Part shown: positions 22,903-35,947 of the stretch, piece after piece | How the letters are laid out: each line of letters starts with the position of its first letter | How positions within the stretch are numbered: the first letter of the stretch is position 1 | NCBI GenBank assembly: GCA_029204225.1 | Contig: CM055107.1 | Coordinates: forward strand, 12,444,627-12,508,626 | Length of the DNA: 64,000 nt | Source: Diphasiastrum complanatum | Lineage: Eukaryota > Streptophyta > Lycopodiopsida > Lycopodiales > Lycopodiaceae | Reading direction: 5' to 3' | Program-made: the position numbers and the translations under genes | The notes under the pieces: generated by a model | The model's database searches: none | What the model was told of the DNA's origin: nothing | Seen by the model: the letters and a program-made list of their open reading frames with translations, nothing else

Positions 22903-25055
22903 ATGTTTGTGACAAGCATTGCCACATGGGAGAATCTTTCAACCTATGAAGAGGCCGAGGATCATTTCAACAATTTCATGAGCAAGCCAATGATAGCCCG
23001 AATCGAGGCAATTGGAATCAAGGTCGAGGTCAAGGACGTGGCTATTCCAGGCAAAATAAATCTGGAAATTGTAGGTACTGCAACAAACCTGGCCATTGGG
23101 AGCGTGAATGCTTCAAGAAACAAAAGGAGATAGCACAAAGAAAAGACAAATGGTAAGCGGGCAATTATGCTGATCAACGTCAATTTGATGATGATCATTA
23201 TGAAGACAATTATGTTAATCAACATCAATACGATGATGATCAATATGAAGATGATACAGGTGAAAGCTCAAACTTGTTCATTACGATGGTAATGACAAGT
23301 GATGAAGCAAAGGATACCTAGTACATTGACATTGGAGCGTCCAAGCACATGACTTTGAGGAAAGAGTGGTTTTCGGAATTGAAGGAAATCCATAATGGCG
23401 ATGAAGTTGGACAAGCTGATGGCCAATTGCTACCTGTGAAAGGATTGCGGATAAGCAATGTGCAATATGTTCCTAGTTTAGCCAACAATTTACTATCAGT
23501 TGGGACGATGGCTGATCAACAACTCAAGGTTGAGTTTGATAGCGACAAATGTCTCGTCAAGGACATCAAGAATCACTACAAAGTGATTGCTACAGGAGCT
23601 AGAGTCAACGAAAATTGACTTTACAAATTGAATGCGAGATCTTTTACTCAAGCTATGGTAAGCACAGTTGATAGTCAAAGTGATCTTTGGCATCAACGAT
23701 TTGGTCATATCAGTGCTCAAAGTTTACAGATTATGAAAAGAGGTAATCTAGTTATTGGATTGCCTAACATTTCTTTTGAAGGGAAAATCTGTGAAGGTTG
23801 CATTTTGGGAAAACAACACAGAGAGAGGTTTCCCAAAAGTGGAGCAAGGAGAGCCAGTGGCATCCTAGATCTTGTCCATAGTGATCTATGTGGACCAATG
23901 TAGACTAGATCTCTTAGTGGCTGCTATTACTTTATTACCTTTATTGATGATTATAGCAGATGCATTTGGATTTATTTCATAAGCAAGAAATCAGACGCTT
24001 TTGCTAAGTTCAAGGAATTCAAGGCATTAGCTGAAAAGCAAACAGGAAGTTACATCATATTCACCGCAGCAAAATGGAGTTGCAGAGCGAAAGAATAGAT
24101 CCATTGTTGAGATGGCCAGGGCAATGATCAAACGCAAGGGTATGCCAAACACCTTTTGGGCAAAAGCTTGTAGCACAACTACGCACATCCTGAATCGGTG
24201 TCCTACGAAATATGTGGAAGGTAAGACACCTCACGAAGCTTTTACTGGAAAGAAACCTAATATTTCTCATTTGAGAGTATTTGGTTGTGATGTTTATGCT
24301 CATATTCCTGATGAGAAATGAAGGAAATTGGATGCAAAAGCTGTCAAGTGTATTTTCCGTGGATATGATGAGAAGGCCAAGGCATATAGGATGTATGATA
24401 CAAATGCACAGAAGCTTGTGATTTCTAAGGATGCTACATTTGACGAGTTGGGTCAAGGTGAACAATCTGAAGAAATCACTAAACCTTTTGATGAGGGAGC
24501 GGAAGTACAAGTCAAGAAAGAAGTGGATTTTGATGCAGAAGATCCAATGGAAAAAGATAAGTTTGAAGCTGAAATCCCTAAGAGAGTACCTAAATGGTAC
24601 TTATAAGTCACATGTGATGCTAAGAAGGGAGATACTCCCGAATCTAGCGAACAGGAAGAGCTTAGAAGGTCAAGCAGAAATCGAAAACCTCCTGCAAGGT
24701 TAGAAATGAATCTAGCCCTAATGGGTTCCATGCTCAAAGCTCAAGAATCAAAAACCTTTCATCAAGCAAAAGAGCACAAGGAGTGGTGTGCAGCAATGGA
24801 AACATAAATGGAGGCCATATCAAAAAATAGGACGTGGAACTTGGTTGAGCTACTTGATGGTAAGACGCCTATCACTTGCAAATGGATTTATAAGATCAAA
24901 TATGGAGCAGATGGGCAACTCAACAAGTACAAAGCACGGTTGGTTGCGAGAGGATTTGAACAACATGAAGGCATTGATTTTGAGGAAACCATTGCACCTA
25001 TAGCTAAGATGGTAACTATACGTTCTCTTATTGCTATGTCTACTTTCCATGGTTG
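22860..25055 (+). mobile_element. Ty1/copia element fragment: gag end, protease, integrase (deleted), RT start
   Basis: Shows a CCHC zinc knuckle (CRYCNKPGHWEREC near 23070), a protease site altered to YIDIGASKHM (normally DSGA) near 23325, the pre-integrase segment DLWHQRFGHIS near 23680, and integrase start HSDLCGPM. A jump then goes from KQTGSYI to YSPQQNGVAERKN near 24050, so the middle of the integrase core is deleted. After NRCPTKYVEGKTPHEAF and VFGCDVYAH comes RT start KWIYKIKYGADGQ-KARLVARGF and ETIAPIAKM. It is cut near 25055. Stops at 23154, 23321, 23618, 23902 and 24321 confirm decay. Confidence 0.92.
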
Positions 25056-25059
25056 GTTT

Positions 25060-27332
25060 AGGATACTTTGGTATGAAGTTGTCTTAAGGCCTGCTCTCTC
25101 CATAAGGAGCGGAGTCAGCATACCAAGAGCTCCGGAAATAAACGTGGCCACTTTAGAAAAATAGCAGTCATGTGTGTTTGTAATCCATCTGAACGTATTT
25201 TTATGTGCCTTGAAAGTACAAAGTAAGAAAGGTAATTCTTCTTTTCCTATTAGAAAATCAGGTATTTTAGTAGTAAGAGTATCTCGGATCTCAATCATAG
25301 CCATGTCTAGTGTATTATCATTTTCTTTTGGAAACGAGACAAAATCTGGACTCGACAATCTCACTAAAGCCAAAGATAGATCCACATAAAACATGGGTTA
25401 TGTTGAGCCTTATCCACACCATTCACATATAGATTGGTAGTAATCCAATTATGCTCATCAATGGCATTAGTAAGTTTTTTATTCATAGTACTTTTTCCAT
25501 GTAGCCACTTAGTATTTTTCAGAAAGTTTGTTACATCAACTTTGCAAATCAGGGCATGTTCCATAATAGTCTCATGATCAATATTTTGATAAGTAGGTAA
25601 AAAAACTTGCCAATTCAAACCATCCACGATAAAGTTCTAAAGCTACCTCATTTATATTAGACTGGCGCAATGGGATGTGATTAAGTCCTTTGTTCAATTC
25701 ATTCTTTAAAACTTTGCTTCTAATAATTCCAGTATCCATCAATACAACATGCCCAAATTTTTTCGAAATGAACTCTTTAAAACGTTTATTGTAGGCGCAA
25801 GTACGAGGTGGAATGTTGTCAACATCGAAATCACATAAAACTTGAAAATGTTTATACCATTCATGCTTCAAATGTGGTAAGTACGACCAACCAAACACGA
25901 TAAGCTCAAAAGTCTCATCAATATGACCAAAAATATGAAGTAAGGTTTCAGCATATAGTTGTTTAAAATCAATCCTCTCAAAGCATCTGTTGTAATCACG
26001 TAAATGCAAAAAAAAACTTCCCTCTGTCTCTTTTAACCACTAGTCATCGTCTACCAGTATTGCTGACCTCCAATATCCTTGTTTCTTCTAAGTCCTCCTG
26101 CACATGGATCAATCACGGTAAAAGTTCAGTTTCTGATAGAAAGATCCTCCTTTCCACCACTGCTTTGCTCTTTTTTGCCTTTGTTTGGAAAATACTTTCT
26201 TTTTCTTGTTATTGCCACTGCCTGATATGACTGAGCTTGGATTGTTCAGATTGAAGGAACCCATTTTTTTGCTAGTATTCTGAAAGTATTTGTCTTGGAA
26301 GGTAGAGAAGCTAGGTTTTTTCAAAAGACGTTCAATTTCTCGAACGTTTTCAGCATCGCCAAGGTGTGCAAGGAGTTTAGCAGTAGGGTTTATGGAAAGT
26401 TCAATGGCAGCATCAATCATGTATTGTCGGATATATAGAAAGACAATGTGGGACTTGACAACTTCTCTAGCAGGTTTATGCAACCAAAGGAAGAAGGCAT
26501 TAAGCTGATTTTGCAGAGACGCACCATGAAAGAAAATGGAAAGATGATTCATTATTTACCAGATAGAGTGATCAGACCATATGATAGAAGAATTGTTTTT
26601 GCACTTATCACCGCATCTGCACTTAAAGAAGGGTCTTTTCCAGTTCTAGATTCTAGCTCGATGAAGGTTCATTTTGTTAAAGTCGGTGTCAAAATGGCCT
26701 CTAGTTCTAGCCCAGGTCTGCTCAGAAGGACATCTTGAAGGTTCGAATATGCTCATCTTGATAACAATATCAAAGGTAATAGGAGTATCAAAAGAAAGAT
26801 TCTTATGCAAAGCAGCAAGCTTGCATGCTTGGACTTCTTCATCAGTGAGATGAGCAAGAGCGATCCAGAGCTCAATAGAGATAGGTGCTAGGAAGTTGAC
26901 AGAAGGAAGGCTCCAAAGTTTGTAAGCAGTTTTTGCAGATTTAAATTCAATGACACGACTAGGTACCAATGGTACTTGGCAGCTATTGGCTTGACAAAAT
27001 TCAAAGGCAGATTGATTTCTCACATCACAGATTTCTTGCAAGAAAGACTCTAACTGAGAAGCACTGTCTTCATCAAGGTCTTCGATAAAAATCAACGGGT
27101 GAGGTGAAGTAGGAGCAGTAGAAGGGACAAGAGTATCAATAGAGGAGTCACCATTTTCTTTTTCCAGGCAAGCAAATACTTTCCAAACATGCGTATTACA
27201 GAATTTTTCCTCAGCAGCAATTCGTTCAACATAGTTTGAAAGTTCCATATAAATTTTTTCAACCATGCTAAGGGATTCCTTCTTTTTGATAAAATTTGCA
27301 TAAATTTTGATCCATTCCATGATGCACATCAA
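25060..27332 (-). mobile_element. Reverse-strand multi-ORF remnant, possibly a Penelope-like retroelement
   Basis: Open frames line up on the minus strand in one order: 27332-26646, 26552-26109 (ending in the lysine/arginine-rich KKKKVFSKQRQKRAKQWW), 26009-25578, 25627-25364 and 25394-25080. The last contains LPFLLCTFKAHKNTFRWITN. The spacing K-x-H-K followed by R-x-I resembles the first RT motifs of Penelope-like and related reverse transcriptases, and KGLNHIPLRQSNINEV in the preceding frame would fit the region upstream. The catalytic YxDD part would lie left of 25060, where copia sequence begins, so it is missing. Family assignment is tentative. An unknown plant gene remnant is the alternative. 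Confidence 0.35.
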
Positions 27333-27939
27333 ATCAACAAGTCAAAGAATTTTATCATCCGGGCCAACAACATTACAAGTAGTCATAACATAAGAAGTAA
27401 TCAAATTTTGAACTTCAACAACCTTTTTCATGCAACATATAATAGTCTGAACAAAACGACTAGGAGGAGGAAGGGGCTCCCCATAGCCAAGAGTAACCGC
27501 ATCATGAAACCATCCTGTGGACTACATCATACAACAGACTTTGTTAGCCATAAAATACAAGTAAAGGTAAAGGTTTGGTGCTACCCTGACCAAAGGGTAG
27601 CCGGGGTGGCATCGAAGATGCTAGAGAGAGAGTAACAAGATTTCACATAGTCCCTCTTGACAAGTCAAGACCAAACCCTTTGAACCCTTCAATTTATAGC
27701 ATAATAGGTAAAAATACAGATGTATAAAGTTTAACAGTACAGAGTAACATAAAGCAAAACAAGTTTCAAAACACCCAACTGTTACCTGCCACCATCCCAC
27801 ACAACAAAACCGCACAATTTAGTCGTGTGAGGTGTCATAGCTGACCATCAGTTGTTATTCATGTCCGAAACAAGATTCACTACTTTATCAGCTAGGTTGA
27901 ATTAAAAACAAGTACGTCCAATCTTCCCAATCATTCATT

Positions 27940-28080
27940 TCATAGCTTAGCAATACGTTCTGCCCTTTTAACGAAGCCGTATAGCTCCTTTTCCATCAGA
28001 ATGTTCTTCAGTTTGAATTTCCAAACTGCATAGTTGCCGGCTCCTTCCAATTTGCTTGACTCATTGGGGACACTCTCGCT
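27940..28080 (-). mobile_element. Copia gag N-terminal fragment
   Basis: Minus-strand peptide KLEGAGNYAVWKFKLKNILM followed by EKELYGFVK matches the start of copia gag polyproteins (usual form KL-G-NY--WK-KM---L---LW). It is short, ends in a stop at 27940, and no PBS or LTR could be placed with confidence to its right. Confidence 0.6.
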
Positions 28081-28199
28081 TAGAGTTGTCGTAATTGCAC
28101 TTAAATGAGTCCAGATTGCAAAAATGACCGCAAAAATGGAAAATTTGTTGCGAAATTGACAAATGACTTCTTTGACCACTTTCCAATCCGAGCTATGGA

Positions 28200-31100
28200 T
28201 TGAAAGTTATGCCAAATTGAAGATTTTGGCCTTAAAATGGCTCACAACTGCCTTTAAGCCTGAAAAATGGCAATTATTGTTGGAAACTTTTTCCGTCGCG
28301 CACAGATCTTTGATCTCAAAAATTTTATATCAACGCGTAGCTCTTTGTACCAGCATAGCTCTTGTCTAATCAAATCCCAAAAACAGTCTCTCCAGCTAGG
28401 TCAAAACATCACTTTGTTTTCTGCTTATATGCAAAAAACCACAGTGGACAGAGCCTTAAGAAGAATGGGCAGTCCTCAACTGAAGGTCACAAGAGTTGGG
28501 ACCCTTCAATATGAAAATTTTTAATGAAGAGTTCACATTTATGCCCTTCAGTCCTTTGGTAACTGAACTTCAAACACTTCAAATTTTCTAAAAATTGAAG
28601 TTTAAGGGCCCAACGAATGGTAGCCGTCGATCTGTATCCACGATCAAGAGGTCTCCACCGTCGATCTCAGCAAGAATGTACTCGGACGATCTGGATCATT
28701 TTTGTGCGCCGAAGGAGACTCCTGAAGACGCTATGCACCTTGAAAATTAGGAGAGGAGGCTTTTTGAGCAATGCTTGTAAATAACTTTCAAGCTAGCATT
28801 CTAGAAACTTACAACATAATAATCACAACTAAAAACTACTAAACTAAATCTTGAACATTGGGATTCATGGCAAAACACACTAAATATTCTAGAGGGAAAA
28901 AGTCCACAAAATGTCTGATAAATAGGTAAATGCCAAATTTGAGAATTACCTTGTAAGATTTCTCAAATTGTTAGAGCATTGTTTTCTAGATAGATTAGAT
29001 CCACTACTTTAGAACGGTCCTTCTTAGAATATTAAGGGCACAACTATGTTTTGCAATATTCATCACTATATGCCAAGCCATATTTTGTCATCTAAATAGA
29101 AAGTCAAGAGGTCTAATCATTCAACACATTTCTTGATTTAGTAAGGTTTTTCAAAAGTCTTGGCTCTCTTGGAAGCTATGAGGTATCTTCACCCATTTTA
29201 GATTTGAGAACAATTTTTTAAATGACCATCAAATGACATTGTTTTCCATTTGTTTGAAAGTCTAGGGAATTTCAAGGGCATTTCACCTTGCAAAATTTTG
29301 GACGATAATAGGAGAATCTAGGTGCACCTTGACCTATGAAACTAGGCCTAGGATGTAGGTAGTTATTAGCTAGTCACTGGGACATATGTCTAGCAGGGAA
29401 AAGCCTCCGACAGACAAGGGCCTGCATACCGTGTTTGCTGAGTCTACCCCCTGGCCGCTAGCACATTGTGACCCGTGGTCATCACAGGTCTTGCCGACTT
29501 GCATGATCATTATTGTTCTCATTTGACCAATGGCGATGCCCATGTGCTTGAACTTCCAACCTTCGTCCTCGAGTCCATTGTCTACCATTGTCTAGCCCCA
29601 AGAATTTAGACCTTTGTCACCCATTGTGTCAGGTCCAATAATTGGCCCCATTTGTCAAGCATAGGAATGCCACCTTTCTTTTTTCACCCACTATAAGTAA
29701 GCTCTAAGCAATGCACTCATAGAACCCACAAAGCTCACTAACCAAATGTTTGATTATGACTCTACTTGGCCAAACATAAAATCAACCATTTAATAAATGA
29801 AGGGAAGTGCTTGTCCTTGTTGAAATTTACTAGGAAATTGAAGTTCATAATTTAAGAAATATGCCAAACCTAGAAACAGGAGGAAAGAGGAATGTGCCAA
29901 GAAAAAAGAGTATGAACAAAATCTTGATTATTGGTTTTTATTACCCCCATGTTGGCAAGGAATAGAAGCATAGACAAACCCAATTGAAGCATGCCATACC
30001 ACCACACAACCACATGAGGCCCGATCAATATCTTGATTCTTGCAAAATGATTCTTCTTTCTCTCCACACAAAATCTGGATCGTTGCTTGCAAGGCCTTCT
30101 TGAAGATGGCCTCCAATATTAGACACTTTGGAAGATTGCATTATTGAAAAAATCATTGTTCTCAAGGTCCTTCTAGCATTGAATTTTATCATTAAATATG
30201 AAAAAGAAAACTTAATGATATCAAATAGAGCAGCATATTTTGCAGTACAACTATCGAGCATGGCACTCTCCTCATCCAAGCTAGAAAGACTTTTGTTGGT
30301 GGAAGTTGCATCTCTTCCACCGTTCATTGAGCCTTCATCAACGACCTAGTCCAATTAGATGGGACCCATGGATACCATCATAGTCAAGCTGCAAAATACA
30401 TCACTTTGATCAAACTACGTTGGCTATAGCCTATACATCCACAATCTATCTAGTCTAGCTTTGGAATATCCAAAATCTGCAAAGATTTTTTAAAGAAGGT
30501 GGCCTTAACTCCTCCCCTATCTAGAATAGATTGTGATCTATCTAATAGAGAAAAGTACAAAATGCCCAAATATTCTTGGAATGAGTTAGTCCTAACCACC
30601 CGCCTATCTAGACTAGATTATTGTGTCGGAATCTTGACATGAATTTGTGTATTAATCTTTTCATGGTTTAGAAACTCCATGCGTACATTATCTTCCTATC
30701 TGACATGTAAAGAATTTTGTTTGACTATCTAGCCACTATCCAATATTTGGGAACCATAGAATGTAAGTTGGTTGCCTACCTATAGGGTCTAGGGTCTAGG
30801 AAAGGTACTAAGATGCCAATTTTAACGAATAGCAACACTTTCTACTATCTAATAGACAATTTTATTGAAACCAATGAATCCTATCTAGACAACATAAAAT
30901 GAAAAGTTTCAGAGAACTATTATGTTTGAAGAGTAAAGCTTCTTACATTAGAGGATAAGCATCATTAGCTCTCATAGAACAAAGTGGCCAACTAAGGTGC
31001 CAAAACAAGCTTGTGACAAAGATGGTCTAGATAAAATGATAGTGGATGTGCAAGTAGTCGACACCCTCCACCATGCACATTTCCTGTTCTGGGACCTCAA

Positions 31101-31200
31101 TTGGATATTCTACATCACTACAAATTAGCAATCACAGAAAAAAAGCCCGCTAAGTAACTGATGCCAAATTAAAATAAAAAGGAGCAAGACCTCAATAATC
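28200..31200. other. Long AT-rich stretch, no gene recognised
   Basis: Only short open frames are present, the longest on the minus strand at 30025-30327, which has no known motif. Likely old LTR and repeat debris. No RNA gene or clear repeat boundary was found. Confidence 0.45.
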
Positions 31201-31217
31201 AGTTGTTGAAACTAAAA

Positions 31218-32077
31218 TTCCAAGATATAAAGGCCGGATAGAGCCGATTGGCAAGTGTAGCTACTACTAATTTGGCTGCGGTCTAATTCTCTTCCAAGAC
31301 CCAGATCATCTCTGACGATCTGTTATAAAATTAAACTTATAAAATAGTAGATAATGTTGAGTAGAGCAACATCGGAAATATATCTATTGCTATCATGCAT
31401 TCAAACATTACATATCATACACATTACAATACAGAGTATTGTGAAAATTGCTTCTACTATCAGAACTGAATTTACAATATTTTCTTGAGCACTATTCGTA
31501 TTTACGAGACAATGTCGCTTTTTCTCGTCGGGTCGTCTGATGATCTTGGTAGAGCTCACAGTAGGTATGTGAGCTACTCCTTTGTTGAGACTGCATTTTT
31601 TGTTTCAGAATTGTGTAGTGAGAGGAACAAGTCCTTCATTCTTCTTATGAAGGAGGCGAGGCCTTTACCATCCCATCTCAGATTGGTCAACTGATCTTGA
31701 AGAAGCATAATTTGGCTTCATAATTTTGTTTGAAATCTGGTTACCAAAGTATCCCACATTTCTCTCGCATTGGAGGGTGTGGCTAGATCAAGCGTTAAGC
31801 TGTCTTCAGAGGAAGATAGGACAACTACTTCCTTGTCGTTTCTTTTTCTCCATTCCCGTAGCTCTTTTCCAGTGGTTGTGGGCATTTCTTCTGTGCCATC
31901 AACCCATGTCCATAAACCTTCTCCTTTCAGTATGAGAAAAGTCTTCACCTTTCACACTAGGAAGTTTGATCGTGAGGAGTCAAGGATCATGCAAATCTTT
32001 GATTGAATGCTACTAATGGATGCCATATCCTGAAGGAATCAAGCAGAGCTCTAATAGAGTCGATGGCTTTGATACCA
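31218..32077 (-). mobile_element. Deleted copia element: LTR piece, gag start and primer-binding site
   Basis: On the minus strand from right to left: PBS TGGTATCAAAGCC (32077-32065), gag start MASISSIQSK at 32026, the gag segment ILKGEGLWTWVDGTEEMP, then SLTLDLATPSNAREMWDTL and FIRRMKDLFLSLHNSETKNA. Near 31500 gag jumps straight into an LTR-related segment (31218-31500) that matches 32090-32350. Pol and the start of the 3' LTR were therefore lost in a single deletion. The gag frame has stops. Confidence 0.85.
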
Positions 32078-32078
32078 C

Positions 32079-33210
32079 TGATGGAATGTGATACAAAAGG
32101 CCGGATAGGGTCGACTTGGCAGGCATAGCTACTGCTAATCTGGCTATGGTCTAATTCTCTTCCAAGCCCTAGATCATCTCCTAAAAATTAGACCTATAAA
32201 ATAGCAGATAATGTTGAGTAGAGCAACAACGGAAATATAACTATTGCTAGCATGCATTCAAACATTACAGATCATACACATTACAGTATAGAGTATTGCA
32301 AAAATCACTTCTATTATCAGAACTGAATTTACAATATTTTTCTGAGCGTTGTCCGTTTTCAGATCAGCGCGTTGGCATAAGACAGGTGTTTTCTCTCAGA
32401 AGTACTAATGCGACTAGCTACTACTAATTTGTAAAGATATCGAGCTATATCAAACTCTTACAGTTCTATCTATATTTGTATCCATGACTGTATCAGTCTG
32501 TATGTGTGCGATCTCTAATCTATCGTTGATTCTTTCATGTGATCAACCCAAAGAACTGATTAAGTTAAAATATCTAATCAAAAGAAATGCATTAGGTTTA
32601 CTCAAAACTGATTCTGGTTTCTTGTCGATGTCCTCCATGCATCAGCCACTCTTTGCCCATTACACTCTTTCTTCACGCTGTAGACTTTCAAAATTTTGCT
32701 GAAAGACACCTTTGGGATTTTAAGGGCGCCTTCGTATTTTTAAATGCACCTTCGTATATTTTCTTGAGCGCTATCCATTTTTCAGATCAGCGCGTTGGCG
32801 CAAGAGAGGTGTTCTCTCTCACGAGTAATGTGACTAGCTACTGCTAATCTGTAAAGCTCACTATCGAGCTATATCAAACTCTTACAGTTCTATCTGTATC
32901 TGTATCCATGACTGTATCAGTCTATATGTGTGCGATCTCTGATCTATCGTTGATCCTTTCATGTGATCAACCCACAGAATTGATTAAGTTAACAAATCTA
33001 ATCAAAAGAAATGCATTTGGCTTAATCAAAACTGATTTTGGTTTTTTGTCGATGTTCCATGCATCAGCCGCTCTCTTCCCATTACAGTCTGTCTTCACGC
33101 CACAGACTTTCATATTTTGCTGAAAGACATCTTTAGGATTTTAAGGGCACCTTCGTATTTTTAAAGGCACCTTCGCATTCTCCGGAAGGCTTTTATAAGG
33201 CAGTGTCGCA
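32079..33210 (-). repeat. Copia LTR (minus) with an internal 421-bp tandem duplication
   Basis: The LTR ends (minus strand) one base before the PBS at 32077. It contains a near-perfect tandem duplication: GAGCGTTGTCCGTTTTCAGA at 32344 and GAGCGCTATCCATTTTTCAG at 32765, each followed by the same ~400 bp including CATGACTGTATCAGTCT and TTTCATGTGATCAACCCA. A minus-strand TATA-like CTTATAAAAGCC lies near 33190, placing the repeats downstream of the promoter. The outer (U3) boundary is uncertain. Confidence 0.7.
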
Positions 33211-33433
33211 TTTTGTCGAAGGGCAAAAAATCCAAAGGTATGCCAGAAATATTTCTAAGGCATTTACGAAGCAGTGTTGCTTTTTTCCGAAAGGCGAAAA
33301 ATGGGTCAAGCACAAAGGTAGGCTGAAAATAGTTTTTAAGGCATTTGGAGACTGTTCACATGAATGTGCCTCACCAAGTTCCTTCATTAAAAAATGTGAT
33401 GCCAATTGGGATTTAATATTTTGCCATTATTTA

Positions 33434-34370
33434 TAAATGTGGCAAAAGGATATGCTCAAGAGTATGGTACTGACTATGATGAGACCTTTGCACCCATGGC
33501 AAAGATGATAAGCAATTGAATCATCATTTTTCTTGCTACAATTTTTGATTGGAATCTATGATAAATGGATGTTTCCATGACAAAGTATACATGGAGCAAC
33601 TTGAGGGCTACATATCTCAAGACAAGCCTAATATGGTGTGCTTACTTCAAAAGAGTTTGTATGGGATTAAGCAAGCACCAAGGAGTTGGTATTCTAAGCT
33701 TAATTTTTTTCTACCCTCTCAAAATTTCATGATGAGTGAAAGGATCATTCACCCTAGTTTAAAATGAATGTTATTGTCCTCTTTATTTATGTAGATTATA
33801 CTATTTGGAGTGGCGGTAATAAGCAAGATATAGATGATACCAAGATAGCTCTAAAAAATGAGTTTGAGGTTCATGATCTTGGTTACTTGCACTATGTCTT
33901 AGGAATAGAAGTGAGTAGGACTTCCATAATTACTTTCATTTTTCAAAAAAAGTATGCTAACTCTACTTTAAGGCTTTCGTATGGATGATTGCAAATTTGT
34001 CTCAACACCTATGTAATGTAAAGCTAACTATAAGAGATAATGACATATTTTTCAAGGACATTACTCTCTATAGAAGGCTAATAGGATCTCTTATATATCT
34101 AACCATCACAAGACCTAATCCATGCTATTTTTTTGGTAGATTAAGGCAACTTATGCAAGATCCTAGTGAGGCTCATTGGAAGCTAGCAAAAGAGCATTGA
34201 GACACATCTTGAAATTTAAAGATTTGGCATCATGTATGGAGGATCTCACCTAACCTTTGTGGATTTTCAAATTTAGACTTTGCAGGTGTTTATATGGATA
34301 GGAAGTCCATAAGTGCATATGCATTTTCATCAGAGATTTTGCTATGATCTCTTGGATGTCAAAGAAATAA
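33434..34370 (+). mobile_element. Ty1/copia RT and RNase H fragment
   Basis: Encodes KGYAQEYGTDYDETFAPMAK, then VYMEQLEGYISQDKP, SLYGIKQAPRSWYSKL, an active-site box altered to YVDY (normally YVDD) near 33790, FEVHDLGYLHYVLGIEVSR, and the RNase H beginning RRLIGSLIYLTITRPNP. Several frameshifts and stops separate these parts, and a deletion removed sequence near 33520. It ends near the left edge of the unrecognised element at 34438. Confidence 0.9.
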
Positions 34371-34437
34371 TTCTAGCTTTTTAGTTAGTTTGGCAATTTG
34401 AGCTAATGAGGCCAAATTAGTAAATAAATTGCACAGT

Positions 34438-35760
34438 TTTAATGTAAACGCATTGTCCAATCATGGTTTATAGGATTAACTAGAGTTAACTTGTAGCGCC
34501 AAAAAGTTCAGTGTTTCAAATTTTGCCTACACATATTTTCATATTCATAGCTTTCTACACGTAACAAATAGCACCATCAAGGAAGTCGTGCTCCTCAATC
34601 GACTCTGTGTTTCTCGTCAACAAAAAAGATGACAATGGATTATGGGTGCCAAGAAAATATCCAAAAAACTCTTGGGTTCTGATGCATCCATCATCAAAAG
34701 GAACATTTAGAAAAAGCAAAATGACAAAACTATCATTTCGATTTTATTGGAAGGCCAGAATTTTGGATTTCAGAATATCAACGGAAGAAAATCTATATCC
34801 AAAATATTAGTCCAACATGTATATATGCATTTCGAGATAAAATAGTATACACTGATACTAGATAGCTGCAATATGGAGGTAGAAATACAAAAAAGATCTT
34901 GTTGATTGTAGAATCTTCTTTTATGATCATGAATCTCATTCTGATATAAAACTTGGAGGTTTTGGGCAAATAGTGCCAATTCCATTATCTAGTTTTGGAA
35001 GTGATGAATGGGTTACTCCAAGCACTGCAGTTTCAAAATCATTTCGTTGTAAGTTATAATGATGTAAAAAATTCATTAAAGATAAGCACGAGATCAAAAA
35101 CAGTCCGATCAAGTTGGTTTATTTCTTTGAACATATTTGTGGATTTCTTTTCAAGTGTCAATATACACAAAACTCCAACAAATATAGAATGCAAAATCAA
35201 AATGTCTTCCATGTGTTTTCATTATCAAATAAAACAACTGTTGAGCATATTCTTCCATTATCAAAGATGGAAAAAGATTAAAAGTCACTGGGTGTCACTC
35301 GATAAAGACTTTGAAGCCAATGGACACTCTGAACGAAAGAATATTGACATAATACAATGATGCACTTTTGACTTGTATTGAAATGGAGGAAGATTGGAGC
35401 CTGAATTATATCAAGCAAGAACTGTTGCTCCTACAATATGATATACCTTCATACTTCAAATTCATTTCCAATAGTAAACTTATGAGTAACTATAAACACT
35501 TTATACTTTATAAATAGTTTCTATAAAAAATTTCTCATATAATTCTTATACTAAATGTAATACACTTTGTGTTAAATTTTTGCAGGTACGTAAAAGACAT
35601 GAGCTCAAGATCAAATGTAGAGATATTGGCAAAACTATTCAACTAGTGGAAGAACATTGAGATTTATTATGAAAAAATATATGTCCATCATCGTTATTGA
35701 ATTGAAAGAAAATCATTGTTTCTTGTCAGTATAGAAATTGCAATACAATATTGTTCTAAG
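34438..35760 (+). pseudogene. Gene A of the unrecognised element, left copy
   Basis: Nucleotide sequence runs parallel to 54036-55570, starting at TAATGTA-A-GCATTGTC-AATCATGG. The encoded peptide starts like the right copy (PSRKSCSSIDSVF-like), but the ATG is lost (ATAGCACCATCAAGG) and frameshifts occur throughout. Later shared parts include FGQIVPIPLSSFGSDEW and WSLNYIKQELLLLQYD. Intron-like gaps are shared with the right copy. No domain is recognised. Placed beside gene B in tail-to-tail orientation, as in the other copy. Confidence 0.65.
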
Positions 35761-35947
35761 GACATAACTTGACTGTAACAATCCATATTCATATTAACTA
35801 AAATTCCATAAATGGGTTGTGTAAATATATGATTGTATCTTTTTTTAAATGATAATATATACACATTTGTACACTTGAAATTATATAAAATTGAAATTTA
35901 TATTCAGTAATTGTTTTTGTATTTTTTCTATAGCAAGAGAAATATCT

